This document shows, piece by piece, positions 12,545 to 23,336 of a stretch of 38,199 nucleotides of DNA (positions within the stretch are counted from its first letter, which is position 1; every line of letters begins with the position of its first letter). The position numbers were made by a program, and so were the translations under genes. This stretch comes from Pezizomycotina sp. ARF18. Its lineage: Eukaryota; Ascomycota. Where the stretch lies: assembly GCA_002224055.1 (NCBI GenBank), contig AZLU01000309.1, forward strand, positions 1 to 38,199, written 5' to 3'. Below the pieces are notes generated by a model that was not told where the DNA came from, ran no database searches, and saw nothing but the letters and a program-made list of their open reading frames with translations.

Positions 12545-13126
12545 TGGAAGGGAATATATATATTCTGAATTATTCACACTCTACTTATTAGTGGAATAAT
12601 CTATAACAAGTATGAGAGCCTATACTTGTTACAACCAGATGAATCATGAGATTAAAGAGATACACAGAAAGATATATAGAAGGTAAAGTTTGAAAAGATT
12701 CTCAGCTAACTCATTACGATGATTCTTTCTGGTATCGGATGCAGAATGGTAAACGCGACCAACTCAATTCTGTAATTCGAAAACATTTTTCCCCCTCTGG
12801 CCTATCGTGAGTTTTTAATATAATTTAAGTTCAAACCACGGGAAGAAAAAGCAAAAGCAAAAGCAAAAAACAGTTAAAAGACCTTAATTAATTAGCCGAG
12901 AGTTTTCTTTTTTCTTTTTTTTCTTTTTTTTTTGAGGGAAGCGGTTCAAACCCCAAAAACTTCTTTATTTTCTTCTTCTTTCTCAGCCTTACTAAAAAAA
13001 AAAAAAAAAAAAACTACTTTGATTTAACCTTTTTCCCCCTTTTCTTGATCCTGAGTATAATTACGCTTATCAGCCAAAGAGGAGGGTCCTCGTATTCGTT
13101 CATCTCCTGTTAAATCACGAGTAGAA
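12545..13126. other. Intergenic region after the TrpRS gene
   Basis: 582 bp holding the TrpRS 3' UTR (with the stem-loop at 12604-12631), three AAAAGC units near 12848-12866, T-rich and A tracts (12905-12935, 12993-13014), and the promoter of the following gene. No gene is seen. Confidence 0.65.
12604..12631 (+). terminator. 3' UTR stem-loop after the TrpRS stop
   Basis: TAACAAGTAT (12604-12613) and ATACTTGTTA (12622-12631) are perfect reverse complements around an 8-base loop, 60 bases after the stop codon. It would be an AU-rich 10-bp hairpin in the mRNA. A role in 3'-end formation or stability is only a suggestion; fungal polyadenylation does not normally use hairpins. Confidence 0.4.
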
Positions 13127-14160
13127 ATGGTCCTTCACAAGAACAGTATGTCCGTATTCTATCGATGATATGTTTCCCACATCGGAGGTGAGAGGGAAAA
13201 AAAAAAAGTACAATAAAATCAAATAATATAACATTTATTTTCCGTTAAGTGTCTAAATTCTTTCGCCGTCTTGCAGAGTGGGATAAGAAGGCGTCGCGAA
13301 AGCATGAGCAGAAGCTAGGGCCAAGGATTCAAAAGCGCTCGAAGAGGAGAAGAACAAAGCCGCCGCAAGAAGGGGACAAGGTTCTGCTCAAAACAACAAG
13401 CCTTCAACTGTTACCGCTGCCAAGGCGCCTGTGTCGGAAGCCTTCCCGGCGCTATCCCAAAAGACAACGGGCAGCGAGAACACTCCACAGAACGATCAAC
13501 CTGAAGAGCCAGGCTCGTTGGCAGATGAGGAGGATGAAGGGTCTGGCGCAGAGGGAGACAAGCTTGTTGGGAGGAAACGCATTGTCCAACCAAATGCCTG
13601 GCGTTATGAGGAACCGGAACCGGAGCCCGGCGAAGGTACACCTCTCCGTTGTTCTAATTTATTTATTGGGCTGATAAAGCTAACAAATGGCCAACCAATA
13701 TCGTACAGAGGTACCCGAGGAGGACGATCACACCGAAGAACACTTGACGCTCGCTCGAGAAAAGCTAAAAGGCATCGAGGAGCGTGAGACAAAGGAAGAA
13801 AAGCTAAACACACGCATTGATATCACGAGCGACCCTACGAGCTCAAAACCTACAAAGGGAGCGTTGTGGTAGTGGCCAGGGACGAATTCAAGGATGTGTC
13901 TGAAAAGATCAGAAAGCAAAAACTGGCCGAAGACTTCAAGAGAAGATTTGGCTCGCCGTCTTCAGCAACAGCGAGGCGGGACGGCGCCGAGGAGGCGGCT
14001 CGAACGACATGGCTAAGCACGAAGATGACCTCGATGATATTCTCGAAATCTCCCTAGTACGGCGGATTCTGATCAATATCTGGAAGAAAAAGAATTTTTT
14101 ATGAGCGGAACATCTTTAGCGCAACGACGTGACAAATCTTCAGCGGGAAGCGGTATTTGA
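13127..14160 (+). CDS. Unidentified highly charged protein (MVLHKNKWDKKASRK N-terminus)
   Basis: I do not recognise this protein. Exon 1 is only 19 bp (13127-13145, MVLHKN plus one base); a 131-bp intron with GTATGT and TTGCAG ends restores the frame as KWDKKASRKHE. Exon 2 is 13277-13635, and a 73-bp intron with GCTAAC leads to exon 3, 13709-14160. The product, about 275 residues, is rich in Lys, Glu and Asp. Visible segments are EEEKNKAAARRGQG, VSEAFPALSQK, EEDEGSGAEGDK, EEVPEEDDHTEEHLTLAREK, ELKTYKGSVVVARDEFKD, DMAKHEDDLDDILEIS and a Ser-rich end RRDKSSAGSGI. It has no signal peptide or membrane segment and looks disordered with short helices. Frame breaks occur near 13315, 13850, 13950 and 14053. 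Three exons with phase-consistent junctions and conserved-looking blocks support a real gene. Function unknown. Confidence 0.72.
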
Positions 14161-15650
14161 GATCCGCTTTAATAAGCATTCTCCTGGTTGGCGCTTATAC
14201 AAACATACGTAGCAGACGCGCACTGCCATACATAAGAGAAAGTTCTTGGGGAAAGAGCTAGGGGAGAGGTTGTTCCCCAAGCCTTGCCAGTGGCGCCGCA
14301 TGGAAATTTCCTATGCGGCATCAGTTTTATGATACATAGCATAGGCCACATAACCCGTCAGTTCTGCGGCTCGTACCGAGAAGGGAGTTTTGTAAGGAAA
14401 ACAACAACTGAGAGTATGTGGTAATCCTTCAAGGCTGATGGGACTCCTGGTTTGGTCTCAGAACAGGGTGCATGGGGAAACGATCCGTCTAAGGCGCTGA
14501 GGAAAAAATATGTATATCAAGTGAAGATTAGTACCGCAATGGAAGTCTGGACGTTGTCCTTCTAGGAGATTTTATTTGCATGGATGCAACGGTATTTTCG
14601 ATTTTGAGAGTCATCTGCGCACCTTAAAAAAAAAAAACTCTTCGAGAAGGAAGGACATATGATATTAGCCGATGTTGGTGGATTCAGAACACAAGCTGCT
14701 GGATCAAAAAGAGCTTCCTTGAGCTATCTGCTTGGATCTCTAAAGAGGCTAGCTTAGCGTGGATGGTATTTTTAAAAACCAACCCGAAAACGCAGGTGAC
14801 CAGGGAATGAGAGAAAGGTTCCTTAGGTACCTATATGTACATTATATATTACATGAAACTCGCCGAACGTACTAACCGTTCTTTACAGAAACAAGGGAGA
14901 GGAGGAGAGAAAAAAAATATACCCTTTCTGAAACAGATCGTTGCTTCCAAAGTGCGTCAAACTCCGCAATACCGAGAAAGCGAGATCGAAGAAAGATTTG
15001 CGCCGGCGGTTTTGCTAGTAACAGGACGAGTACTTGAACATGGCTGGATGCTAAAAATTATTGACTTACTTATCTAATTTCCTTTCAGAATGGCGATAGC
15101 TCCCCGTTAACAGGTTGGCCTCCAGTGAGTGTATCAATATTTTTCAATAATGAATTTGCATTGTTTTAAGCTGCAGTCGCTCTTTGTTCTTGGGGCTGTC
15201 ACAACTGTTGGTATAATTCTTTTTTTCTTCCTCTCCTCATCTGCTTTGTTTCTTTTCTCAATGCGAAAAAAGGCGATTGGCGCTTGCTGGTACAGAGAGA
15301 ACGCCTCCCTTTCCATCCCTTCCACTACTCTTAAATGTACCCACAGTATTGACACTTTGTACTCGAAAGTACCTCCTTGTTTAATGCATTTGTCACCTGT
15401 AAATTGTGTGTGTGCACTAGTACATGCTTTATAACAACTGCACAATAGGCAAAAAGACACTAGGATCTTTCATTGGAGGAAATCGCAAGAGGGGCCAGTA
15501 AGAGAACGCCTTTGGGGTTTTCCTTTTCCCTTTTCTCTAACCAGACCACGATACGAGAGGAGGGGGGTAAAAGGCTTTCCCCCTTTGATTGTTTCAACCT
15601 ATTTGGATAAACATCGCTGCATCTGGAAGTGGCTATTGCTCCTTTCCCAC

Positions 15651-15688
<38 letters not shown>

Positions 15689-18068
15689 ACTTATCCTTCA
15701 ACAGTCTCTCGCTTCGTGTCTTTTTTTTTTTCCTTCTGATTTTTTTGCTTTGTCTTTCTTTTATAAATAACTACTAATAGAATCAAGTATTCATAGTAGT
15801 AACTGTACTTAAAATACAGGTATTTACTTCCCCCCTTTTAAACAAGTGATTTTTGGGGAGGCAAAGCTCTGTATTTTCACTTCCTTATCGCTGAGCTCTC
15901 TCGGAGTCTCTCCCAGAAGTTATAACCATATATAGTATCTGATCCCGTTTCACTGACCTCCTCTAATAATAATTTCTCCTTTGGAAGTCGCCCCGCTTGA
16001 AACAACTTTTGTTGTATACTGCACCGGTGGAATAACCACAGTGCTCGGTGAATGAGAAACAAGTGTAAAAAAAATAAAAAAAAAAATAGTAATACTAAAG
16101 GATAAAAAGGCAAAAGAGAGAGAAAATATCGTCGAGATAGAGACAATAATGTTTCTTTCAGAACACTGAATTATTTTCCCTCATTTTCTTTGGTCCTTTA
16201 TTTTATATTACTTACTGAGTGAGTATTTCATGGGCGTGGTAAATAAGTAAAAGTTGTTGAGATTTTCCTATATCGTTCCTCCCTTGTAAAACGTCCCTTG
16301 CTATTTCATTTTACCATCACTTTTATCTTATTTTCCGTTTTTACTACTCAATTTGGGTGCTTTACACTACGGAGTATTCATCCAAAAAAAATTTTTTTTA
16401 AAAAATTAAAAAAAATTAAAAACCCTGTGATATTAAAAAAACAAAGACCGTCTCGTCTCTGTCACAGTCTGTGTTAGATTCGGAAAGGGATCAAGTATAA
16501 CTTCTATAAAAGCACAACGAGTATATACTTGTCTTCTTCCTTAATATCCTTTTTTTAAATATTGGTTTATATAAATTTATTTATATATATAAATTAAGAG
16601 GTAAGTATAAGTTTCTCTACTGAGCTTTTTTTTTTTATTTCGTGAGGGTAATTTTCCAGATTTTTTATTTTTAAATTTGTTCCTTTCCCCAAAATATTTT
16701 TGCACAGTTTTATTTTTCATCTATATCTCTTAACCCCCCCCCCCCCTTTGAAGTCTTCATCGCTTTTTTTTTTCCATCCTCCCCACATCCTCACTCTCAC
16801 TTCTCTTCCTCTCTCTCTCTCTCTCTCTTTTTTCTCTCCCTTCATCCTTCCTCCCCTAAAAAAGAATTCTCCCGTCTTACCGACAAGTCCAGCAAGAAGA
16901 ACGACGAGTTAACCATCACGATACCCGTATGTCCATTAGATATATATAGCGACTTCTTCGGGCTTCCATGCTTCCATCCGCTCGTTTGTTATTGCTTTCG
17001 AGTCTAGCGCAGAGTAATTACTTGTTGATTGACGATCATTTTGGGCTTTTTTTTTTTTTTTTTTTAACTAATCGGTAAGTCCCTGGAAAAAAATTGCTGC
17101 TTTTTCTTTTTCACTGTGAACCGTTTCCCCTGAAAATAGTAAAGAGAGGGCCTCTTCCCTCTCCTCTCCCGCTTCAATCCGCCGAACACAGAATCAAATC
17201 CGAGAGTGAAGTGAAAGTGAGAACTTCTTCGCCGTCCGCTCGCTCTCCCTACTTTCTCATCCTCTTTTGTTTATATTTTCTTTTCATTCCCTCGCATCGT
17301 CTTGATTATATTTTTGGAAGATTTAGGACGTCGCCAACTTTTCTTCCAAACCCCTTGCCCTCTTTCCCTTATTTTATTATTATTCTTTTTCTTTCTCACA
17401 AAACCCTGGCCTGTTCTACGATACGTACACAGTTTTTTTTTTTTTTTTCTTCACCGTCAGCGCCATCTCAAAACTAGTCATCAAAGAAGACTCCTAAAGA
17501 AAACAGCAGAGTGCATGTTAAAGTACGATCTACTCCTTTTTTCAATACTTTTCTATAATTAATTGCCATTTCTTCGGTTTTGATCCCCCTTCCCTTCCCA
17601 CTTCCCGTCTATATGTAATAGTATATTTGCGATGATTCCATTTTTTCCCTTCTTTGTACTATCCCTTCTCATTGCGATGCATCGTGGTGTCATCTTGTAG
17701 TGATACTGCGCTCGTCAATTTGTTTAACAACTCCATGGGGGTTTATTTTCTTTATTGAAAAGTGATTGGAATTGAAGCAACATAACCCCTCTGTAAACGG
17801 CCTGACCTTGACCCGATTGCTAACTAAAATCCTAGGTGACTTACCAGTTCTACCATTCCGTCATATCAGCTCGTCATTAAATCTGATTGCGGATTTCTCC
17901 CTCCAAGGAACTCGTTAAACGCCACTATCATATTAATAGGCAGTTATCAATCTGGTCACGGAAAGGCATCAAAGTCTGGGATAGAGAGCACTTTTTTTCG
18001 TAATTACTTGAGAAAATTCGACATTTGCCGGTTTGGCTGAAACACATAGAAACGGAGATATACTTCCA
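14161..18068. other. 3.9-kb gene-poor region
   Basis: No gene could be recognised on either strand. It holds two adjacent hairpins (14245-14281 and 14295-14319), a 29-base A tract (about 15657-15685), runs of A and T at 16383-16430, a C13 run (about 16735-16747), a CT repeat (16810-16828) and T tracts (17047-17065, 17432-17448). The part from about 16700 on is pyrimidine-rich and is probably the promoter and long 5' UTR of the gene at 18069. Short frames such as 14835-15077 (charged, ending in a hydrophobic stretch) show no domain. Confidence 0.6.
14245..14319. repeat. Two adjacent inverted repeats (possible structured RNA)
   Basis: CTTGGGGAA (14245-14253) pairs perfectly with TTCCCCAAG (14273-14281) over a 19-base loop. 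Only 13 bases on, GCCGCAT (14295-14301) pairs with ATGCGGC (14313-14319) around the near-palindromic GGAAATTTCCT. GC-rich hairpins stand out in this AT-rich stretch. They could be a non-coding RNA, the 3' UTR of the gene ending at 14160, or a remnant of a repeat. Confidence 0.45.
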
Positions 18069-19399
18069 ATGGCGTCTGCTTCGGTAGCAATTCCCCCTCC
18101 GCTCCCCGCTGCGGCGCCGCATCACCAACAGCAGCATCCACAGCCTCAGGACGCTTCCCAGCATAAGCCAGATGGGTCTGGCATGGCTGTTGATAATACC
18201 AAGTCTCCAGACAGGTAACAATCCCCAACTTTATTTTATTGCATCTCGTATAATCTCCAATGTGAACTTTGCCTAATTTCGCGCACATTTCGAACTGGCT
18301 GGCCTTATAGCTAACAATAAGCAACTTTGTTCCGCTATTTTTAGAACTCGATCTCCCCCAAAACCTGTTATCGTGAAGCAGGAACCACATCTCCTGAGCC
18401 CGAGAGGCATCGTCCTTCCAAGTTAAATCTGTCTAAAGCTGGTACATCCAACGGACCTTCCGCAACTCCGCGGACAGCAAAGGGTAACCTATCAATGCAA
18501 GAAGTCGGAATGGCGTGTCTCTCGCCGGGATTGGCCGTTCAGGACGCTGTGATGAGGGAGCAGCTAGAGAGGAGTAGGGGTGTGAGGGAACAGCAACGAA
18601 GCATCATAGAGTCTCGACTTCACCGGAATGCTCAGCAAAAGGACGATGTAGATACTCCAATGGGTGGCGGCGGATTTATGTCTGGCAGAGGCCGAAGACG
18701 GCCTCCTTCGGGGCTGAGCATCGTTCCTCCCCACCACGGACAATTCGCGAACGAGCGTATTATTCAATCCGCGCCGCTTAACCAATCATTCACCGTCCGG
18801 AGACAAGCAATGACGGAGGCCCGACAAGAAAGGATGGCGAACCGACTCCCGCAATTGCTGATGTAGTTTTCGGTCCGGAAAGGACACCAGGTGGTGGTGA
18901 CAGGTCTCAGCTTGCTTCTTCGAGCCGGCCCCAGGAACCTCGATCCTTCTTTCCATCAAATTCAAGACAAGAGTATGCTCCATCGAAAGTCCTCCTCAAG
19001 ACAAATCCGCTGAGAAATCTGATAGGCCACGAGAATATAAATCTGCCGAGGAAGCCGTCCAGGGCCTGTCCGGAGGAAGAGAAGATCTCCTTCCCAAGAT
19101 AATCCATTATGGTGGGCACCAACCCCCAACACCGCCGAGTCCTAACCAGAACGCGGCCGCGCATGCCCAGGCACCGCAACATCTTGGACCACCATCCAAC
19201 AAGACTAGGACGACCACACTGACAATTCCGGCCACGTCTAACCACGAAACTACAGGAACTAAGCGGCGAAGGTTGCAAAACTACGACCGGATGACTCGAC
19301 CGCTCAGATGCGGACGCCAACGATGCCGAGTCGAAGCGCCGAAAGAAGGAGGAATTTCTCTCCCTCTGTGCGCGCGCATGGGATCTATTCCATTCGTAA
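18069..19399 (+). CDS. Conserved Pezizomycotina-type protein of unknown function
   Basis: Exon 1 (18069-18214) begins MASASVAIPPPLP and is rich in Pro, Gln and His; a 130-bp intron with GCTAAC and TTAG leads to exon 2 (18345-19399). Blocks that look conserved: VIVKQEPTSPEPE, MQEVGMACLSP, AVMREQLERSRGVREQQRSI, a Gly-rich linker, RPPSGLSIVPPHHGQFANE, IIQSAPLNQSF, REYKSAEEAVQ, GGREDLLPKIIHYGGHQPP with TPPSP, and a C-terminus KRRKKEEFLSLCARAWDLFH ending Ser-stop at 19399. From memory of fungal proteomes this order matches a widespread but unnamed family; I cannot confirm that here. The protein, about 400 residues, is largely disordered with two basic/helical blocks and is probably nuclear. Frame breaks lie near 18383, 18822, 18985 and 19335. 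Confidence 0.78.
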
Positions 19400-19518
19400 A
19401 TTTTCCCGAATCGCGATCAACCTCTGGAACCATCTTCAGTTTCTGCACCTCCGAGGAGTATCCGACCTGCTCGTACCCAACTCTCACGTTTTAATTGCTT
19501 TGGCTCAATTGCCATGGC

Positions 19519-19520
<2 letters not shown>

Positions 19521-19560
<40 letters not shown>
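19521..19560. repeat. T29A11 tract
   Basis: 29 T followed directly by 11 A, 122 bp after the stop of the preceding gene. It is the longest homopolymer pair in the window; its true length is unlikely to be reliable. Confidence 0.8.
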
Positions 19561-20469
19561 GCTACTTTTTATGCTTTTCTGTGCTCTAGCTAGTACTCAT
19601 TTACTCATGTAAAAAAAAATACTCGCCCGCCCCTTCAATATGGCTGTGTTATACCCTAGACTCATCTAAGACCCGTCCAGGTGTTCAATTTCTAATATGA
19701 CTTGAGACGTTGGCTCCAGATCACGTTTATCAAGCGATTATTTTCTGTATTGTTTTTTACCTTTCTATTTTGGATTTATCTTTTGGCTGCATTCATGTTG
19801 AAATCTTAATTTTTTACGATCCTTAACTTATTGTCCTTAAACCTTTTTGAACCCCCTTTGTTCTTTATTGTTTGAGTATTTATTGATATTGTCAACCCGC
19901 TTCTCTACTGTTTACTCTATCTCATTCCCTTGGTCAGCAGGACTTGGTTTCTACTGTTTGGTTATTGTGCTTTTTTTTTTTTTTAATTCCTTTTTCTTTT
20001 ATTTTACTGTCATCGATATATTTTACCATGGGTCTGATTGACTTTTATTTAATTTCCTTTATTTTTATAAATATTTTTGTCTAGTGTCTTTCTCGGTTTT
20101 TATGCCCTTTCTTTTCCTTCTCTGCTTAACGTCTTCATATGCAAATGCTTTTTTCCATACTTTTATTTCATTTACAGGTTTATACTTTACCAGTACTAGG
20201 TACTCTCCAAGATTCAAAAAGATCAAAAATGATCATTCCAGGAATATAAGATTATATATATTTACACTTTCAAATAGCTAATGAAACGAGCATACCTTTC
20301 GGAAAAAGAAAAAAAGAAGCCATCTTTTCTGTGACCTATTATGACTAGCGTTGGATGCTAGATCACCTCGATAGATCGATCGATTGAAGTGAGCTTATTT
20401 GGGCCTCGATGTTTTCCGCGCAGCCCAAGACTCTTAAAGCGCGTGTTGTGGAAGTGCTTAAATGTAAAT

Positions 20470-20479
20470 ATCACGTGAT
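20470..20479. promoter_or_regulatory. ATCACGTGAT palindromic E-box
   Basis: A perfect 10-bp palindrome matching RTCACGTGAY, the Cbf1/bHLH-type site, about 710 bp upstream of the RSM10 coding start. It is the same core as the paired sites at 5659-5695. Binding is inferred from the consensus only. Confidence 0.45.
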
Positions 20480-21182
20480 CGGTTCATTCATATTCTGCCC
20501 AATTATATCTGACGATTTTTTTTTTTTTTTTTTTTTTTGGCTCACGTTTTGAAGTAGAGTAAAAAGAGTGCTCCACGACCCAGATAAGCCTTTTTGTGCC
20601 CACTTCTGCTTCCAGCGGATCGCTCCAACGAAATTTTGCCGCTCTGGGCCTCAATTGGATCAAAGAAAGACGAATTGCTTTTGTGTTACTGGCAGTCTGT
20701 ACAACGGCAGTTCAGTTGGCTGTTGCTTCGTGAGTGGCGGAATCGCTTTTTACTTCTCAGTTTTTGCTTGGACCGTTTCCTTATATTGTCACCACCACAC
20801 GAGACTACTTTTCAGCCATCCCATCCCGGTTAGAGACGAATCATTCAGAAGAAGAAAAAAAAGGCAATTGTTTTTTTCCGCCAGGTATAGGGATGTTATT
20901 ATCGAACTGAGGAAATAAGGAAAGGGGGGAACAAAAAGAAAGGACCAGGAAACACATTTCGAAGTACTTCCTACAACAGAAAGTTTTCTTTTCTTTTTTT
21001 TTTTTTTTTTTTTTTTTTTTTGGAAGTCAAGTAGCGATTCACGATGCTACGGCGACAGTACCGGCCGGTCTAAGGCATCGGTGTACCAAGGTAGCTTACA
21101 CCGTCCTACCCAATGTATCAATGCCTCAGTCGTTTATCCATAAAATGCAAAAGCTGTTTACGAATGTTGAAAGGCGAAGAAG

Positions 21183-23336
21183 ATGAATTCTGCTAACTGC
21201 GCCTGTCTTCCGTCACAAGTTCCTCGCTGGCTAATAGCTAGACCCGGCGCCGTAACGCTTTCCAGTAGTGCGATATGCCGTCAAAAAGATGTCGCATTAG
21301 CGAAACCAGCGTCGCGACCACAGATGTACGTACACATACTACTCAGTATAGAACCATTGATGATCTCGCCCTTCTTCCCTCTTTCTATATATGCGCCTAT
21401 ACATGTTAAAAAAGAGTAACTGTTTGAAAAATCTAAATTGGACCCTGATCGTTTTCTTTTTGCTTTGCCAGTCCCAACCTCGACCCAGCCGAAGGGATGC
21501 CGCTACCGATGGCATTGCAATCGATATACTTCCAACCTTTACGGCGCGAAGCGAAGTACGGCGTCCCAGTCTGCGATCTCCAGCTCCGGAGCTTCAACGT
21601 GCGAAACCTCGAGTTTTTCTGCGACTTTGCCATGCGCGCTGCTTATTACCTCAACATTCCGGCCGCCTTGGTTCCGCTACCGCGGCGGACAGAACGATGG
21701 ACGGTACCGAGAGCAACTTCGTCCACAAGAAATCGCAGCAGAATTTTGAGAGGGTTACATACCGGCGGCTTATACAGCTCAAGGACGCTAGCCCGGAGAG
21801 CATCGAATTATGGCTCGCATTCTTGAGTAAGCACGAGTACCACGGTATCGGAATGAAAGCGAACGTTTGGACCTTTGAAGCAATGAGTAAGTCAAGATAT
21901 CCGATAACATGAGCACATACTTGCTGCCACGACTTTATCTATTTCGTTATTGTATCTTAAAGAAAGTTAAACCACAGCTACGCTTCCTATGAGCTTGCTA
22001 ACTATTTGAAATAATAACAATAATAAAGACACACACAGCAAACTCGACAAGATATTATCCCAGAGCCTTCCAAACGATCCTCGAACACCAAAATGGGCGG
22101 CAAAACGGCCTGGCAAACTGATCCAAGTCGTAAGAGATCTAATGGAGGCGACGAAAGCGCCGCCAGAATCCGAGGCAGTACTGGAATGTGAAGCCGCTAC
22201 TAGCTCTGAAGGAGCTGCATCGTCGCCGTCGGCTGCCGATCACATTTCAGAAGCACCGGTTGTGGAACACGAAGCTCGGTCTCTGGTGGAAAATACACCA
22301 GCAAAGGATGGTGGGCCACAGAAGGACGCGAGCGAGAGCCAAGCAACACCCTCTGAGGAATTAGCGCCGTCGATCGTGAGTGAAGACAACGGCCGTGTGG
22401 TAAAATCGGTGAGACGGAGGAGGAGCTGGAGATCAAGAAGCAAAAGGAGCCGACTGCGGCTCCCGTAGCCCCGCTAGACGGAGGAAATAAGAGGACACAT
22501 TCTGCTACTCCCACGGTTGCCGCGGCGGTGGAGGAAAGTGACACACAGACGAAGTCACCTTCGGAAGCCCCCGCACCAGATCCCACGCCGTCAGAAGAGG
22601 CCGTTGCGGCCGATTACGTAGCAAAATCCGCCGACACTATCGAGACTGGGACTGTACTTGCCAAAGAAGTCCAAATCGAACAGAATCTCAAAGCGCCGGA
22701 CCAGACGGACACGGAGCAGGCTCGGCAGGAGACGGTTCGTCAGCGCTGTCAGGAGGGCCGCCGCCACCCGAACCGACACTCTCGGAAGAGATCGTTGCCG
22801 CCGACCACGTTACGAAAGCTCCGGATGCCCTAAAGGACCCCGTACTCGCCAAAGAAGTGCAAATAAACGAAGGTTTAGATATCGAAGTCGAGAGGATCGC
22901 CGTGACGACGCCGGACAAGCTCGCTCAGGTCGACATCAACACCGCGCGGTTGGCCAAGAAGATACTGTCGGAGTCCCCGACGGAGAGCGAAGAGATAGTG
23001 GTGGCCGAGTCGTCGAGGATGCCGCTCCCGATACCGAACCCTACCGAGAGCGAGGAGATCATCAAGGTAATAGTTGAAGCCGCGCCGGTGTCCGCGGGCT
23101 GGCCGGACGGCATGTCGATTCCTCAACCGCCACCCGCTAAACCGGTTCCGAAGATAAAGACGACACCCGCCGATGCGGCCGGAGCGGCAGTGCAGAGCGA
23201 TGGGCTGCCGTTCGATGGTGTTGCTGCCACTACTGTCCTTGAAGAAGTGCTACCCGCCGATAAAGAAGGCAGTAAAGCTATAGAAAATCCGGCTTCGGAA
23301 ACAGACGCTAAATCTGAGCCCACCAACAAGTCATGA
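21183..23336 (+). CDS. RSM10: Mitochondrial small-subunit ribosomal protein uS10m with long acidic tail
   Basis: Component of the mitochondrial 37S ribosomal subunit. Exons: 21183-21325, 21472-21886 and 22039-23336. The uS10 core is clear: QSIYFQPLRREAKYGVPVCD, LQLRSFNVRNLEFFCDFAMR, AAYYLNIP, LPRRTERWTVPR, NFVHKKSQQNFERVTYRRLI and HEYHGIGMKANVWTFEAM. After the second intron, LSQSLPNDPRTPKWAAKRPG and LIQVVRDLMEATKAPPE follow, then about 390 residues of Glu/Ala/Pro-rich sequence to the TGA at 23334-23336. Typical fungal Rsm10 is about 200-300 residues, so the tail is exceptional. It contains a 36-residue duplication (see the repeat entry). Start: ATG 21183 is in frame with an Arg-containing presequence-like stretch, but an upstream exon at 21042 is possible. 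Frame breaks lie near 21715, 22040, 22405, 22735 and in the 21660 area. Confidence 0.92.
22582..22877 (+). repeat. Imperfect 36-residue duplication in the RSM10 tail
   Basis: Copy A (22582-22689) starts PTPSEEAVAADYVAKSAD and ends VLAKEVQIEQNL; copy B (22773-22877) starts PTLSEEIVAADHVTKAPD and ends VLAKEVQINEGL. The start-to-start period is 191 bp and the two copies lie in different reading frames because of a frame break between them. Further SEE motifs of the same kind occur upstream (TPSEELAPSIV, near 22350) and downstream (PTESEEIVVAES and PTESEEIIKVIVEA, 22978-23080), so at least five related units can be seen. Confidence 0.8.

Larger units (their letters stand above)
19400..21182. other. 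Intergenic region before RSM10
   Basis: 1.8 kb, T-rich. It holds a T29A11 tract (19521-19560), T tracts at about 19970-19984, 20517-20538 and 20996-21021, and the ATCACGTGAT palindrome at 20470-20479. Around 20600-20760 a frame without a start codon reads LNWIKERRIAFVLLAVCTTA, resembling a membrane segment, but no complete gene can be built. The stretch 21042-21180 may hold a first exon of RSM10 (MLRRQYRPV at 21042, then a possible GCTAAC-containing intron). Confidence 0.6.

Noticed and set aside
14486-14510. TAAGGCGCTG string resembling a tRNA-Leu D-arm
   Set aside because: No anticodon arm, T-arm or acceptor pairing can be built around it.
22658-23126. Arg-rich frames on both strands overlapping RSM10
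   Set aside because: Shadow frames of the Glu/Ala-rich tail; the tail frame keeps a repeated motif, these do not.
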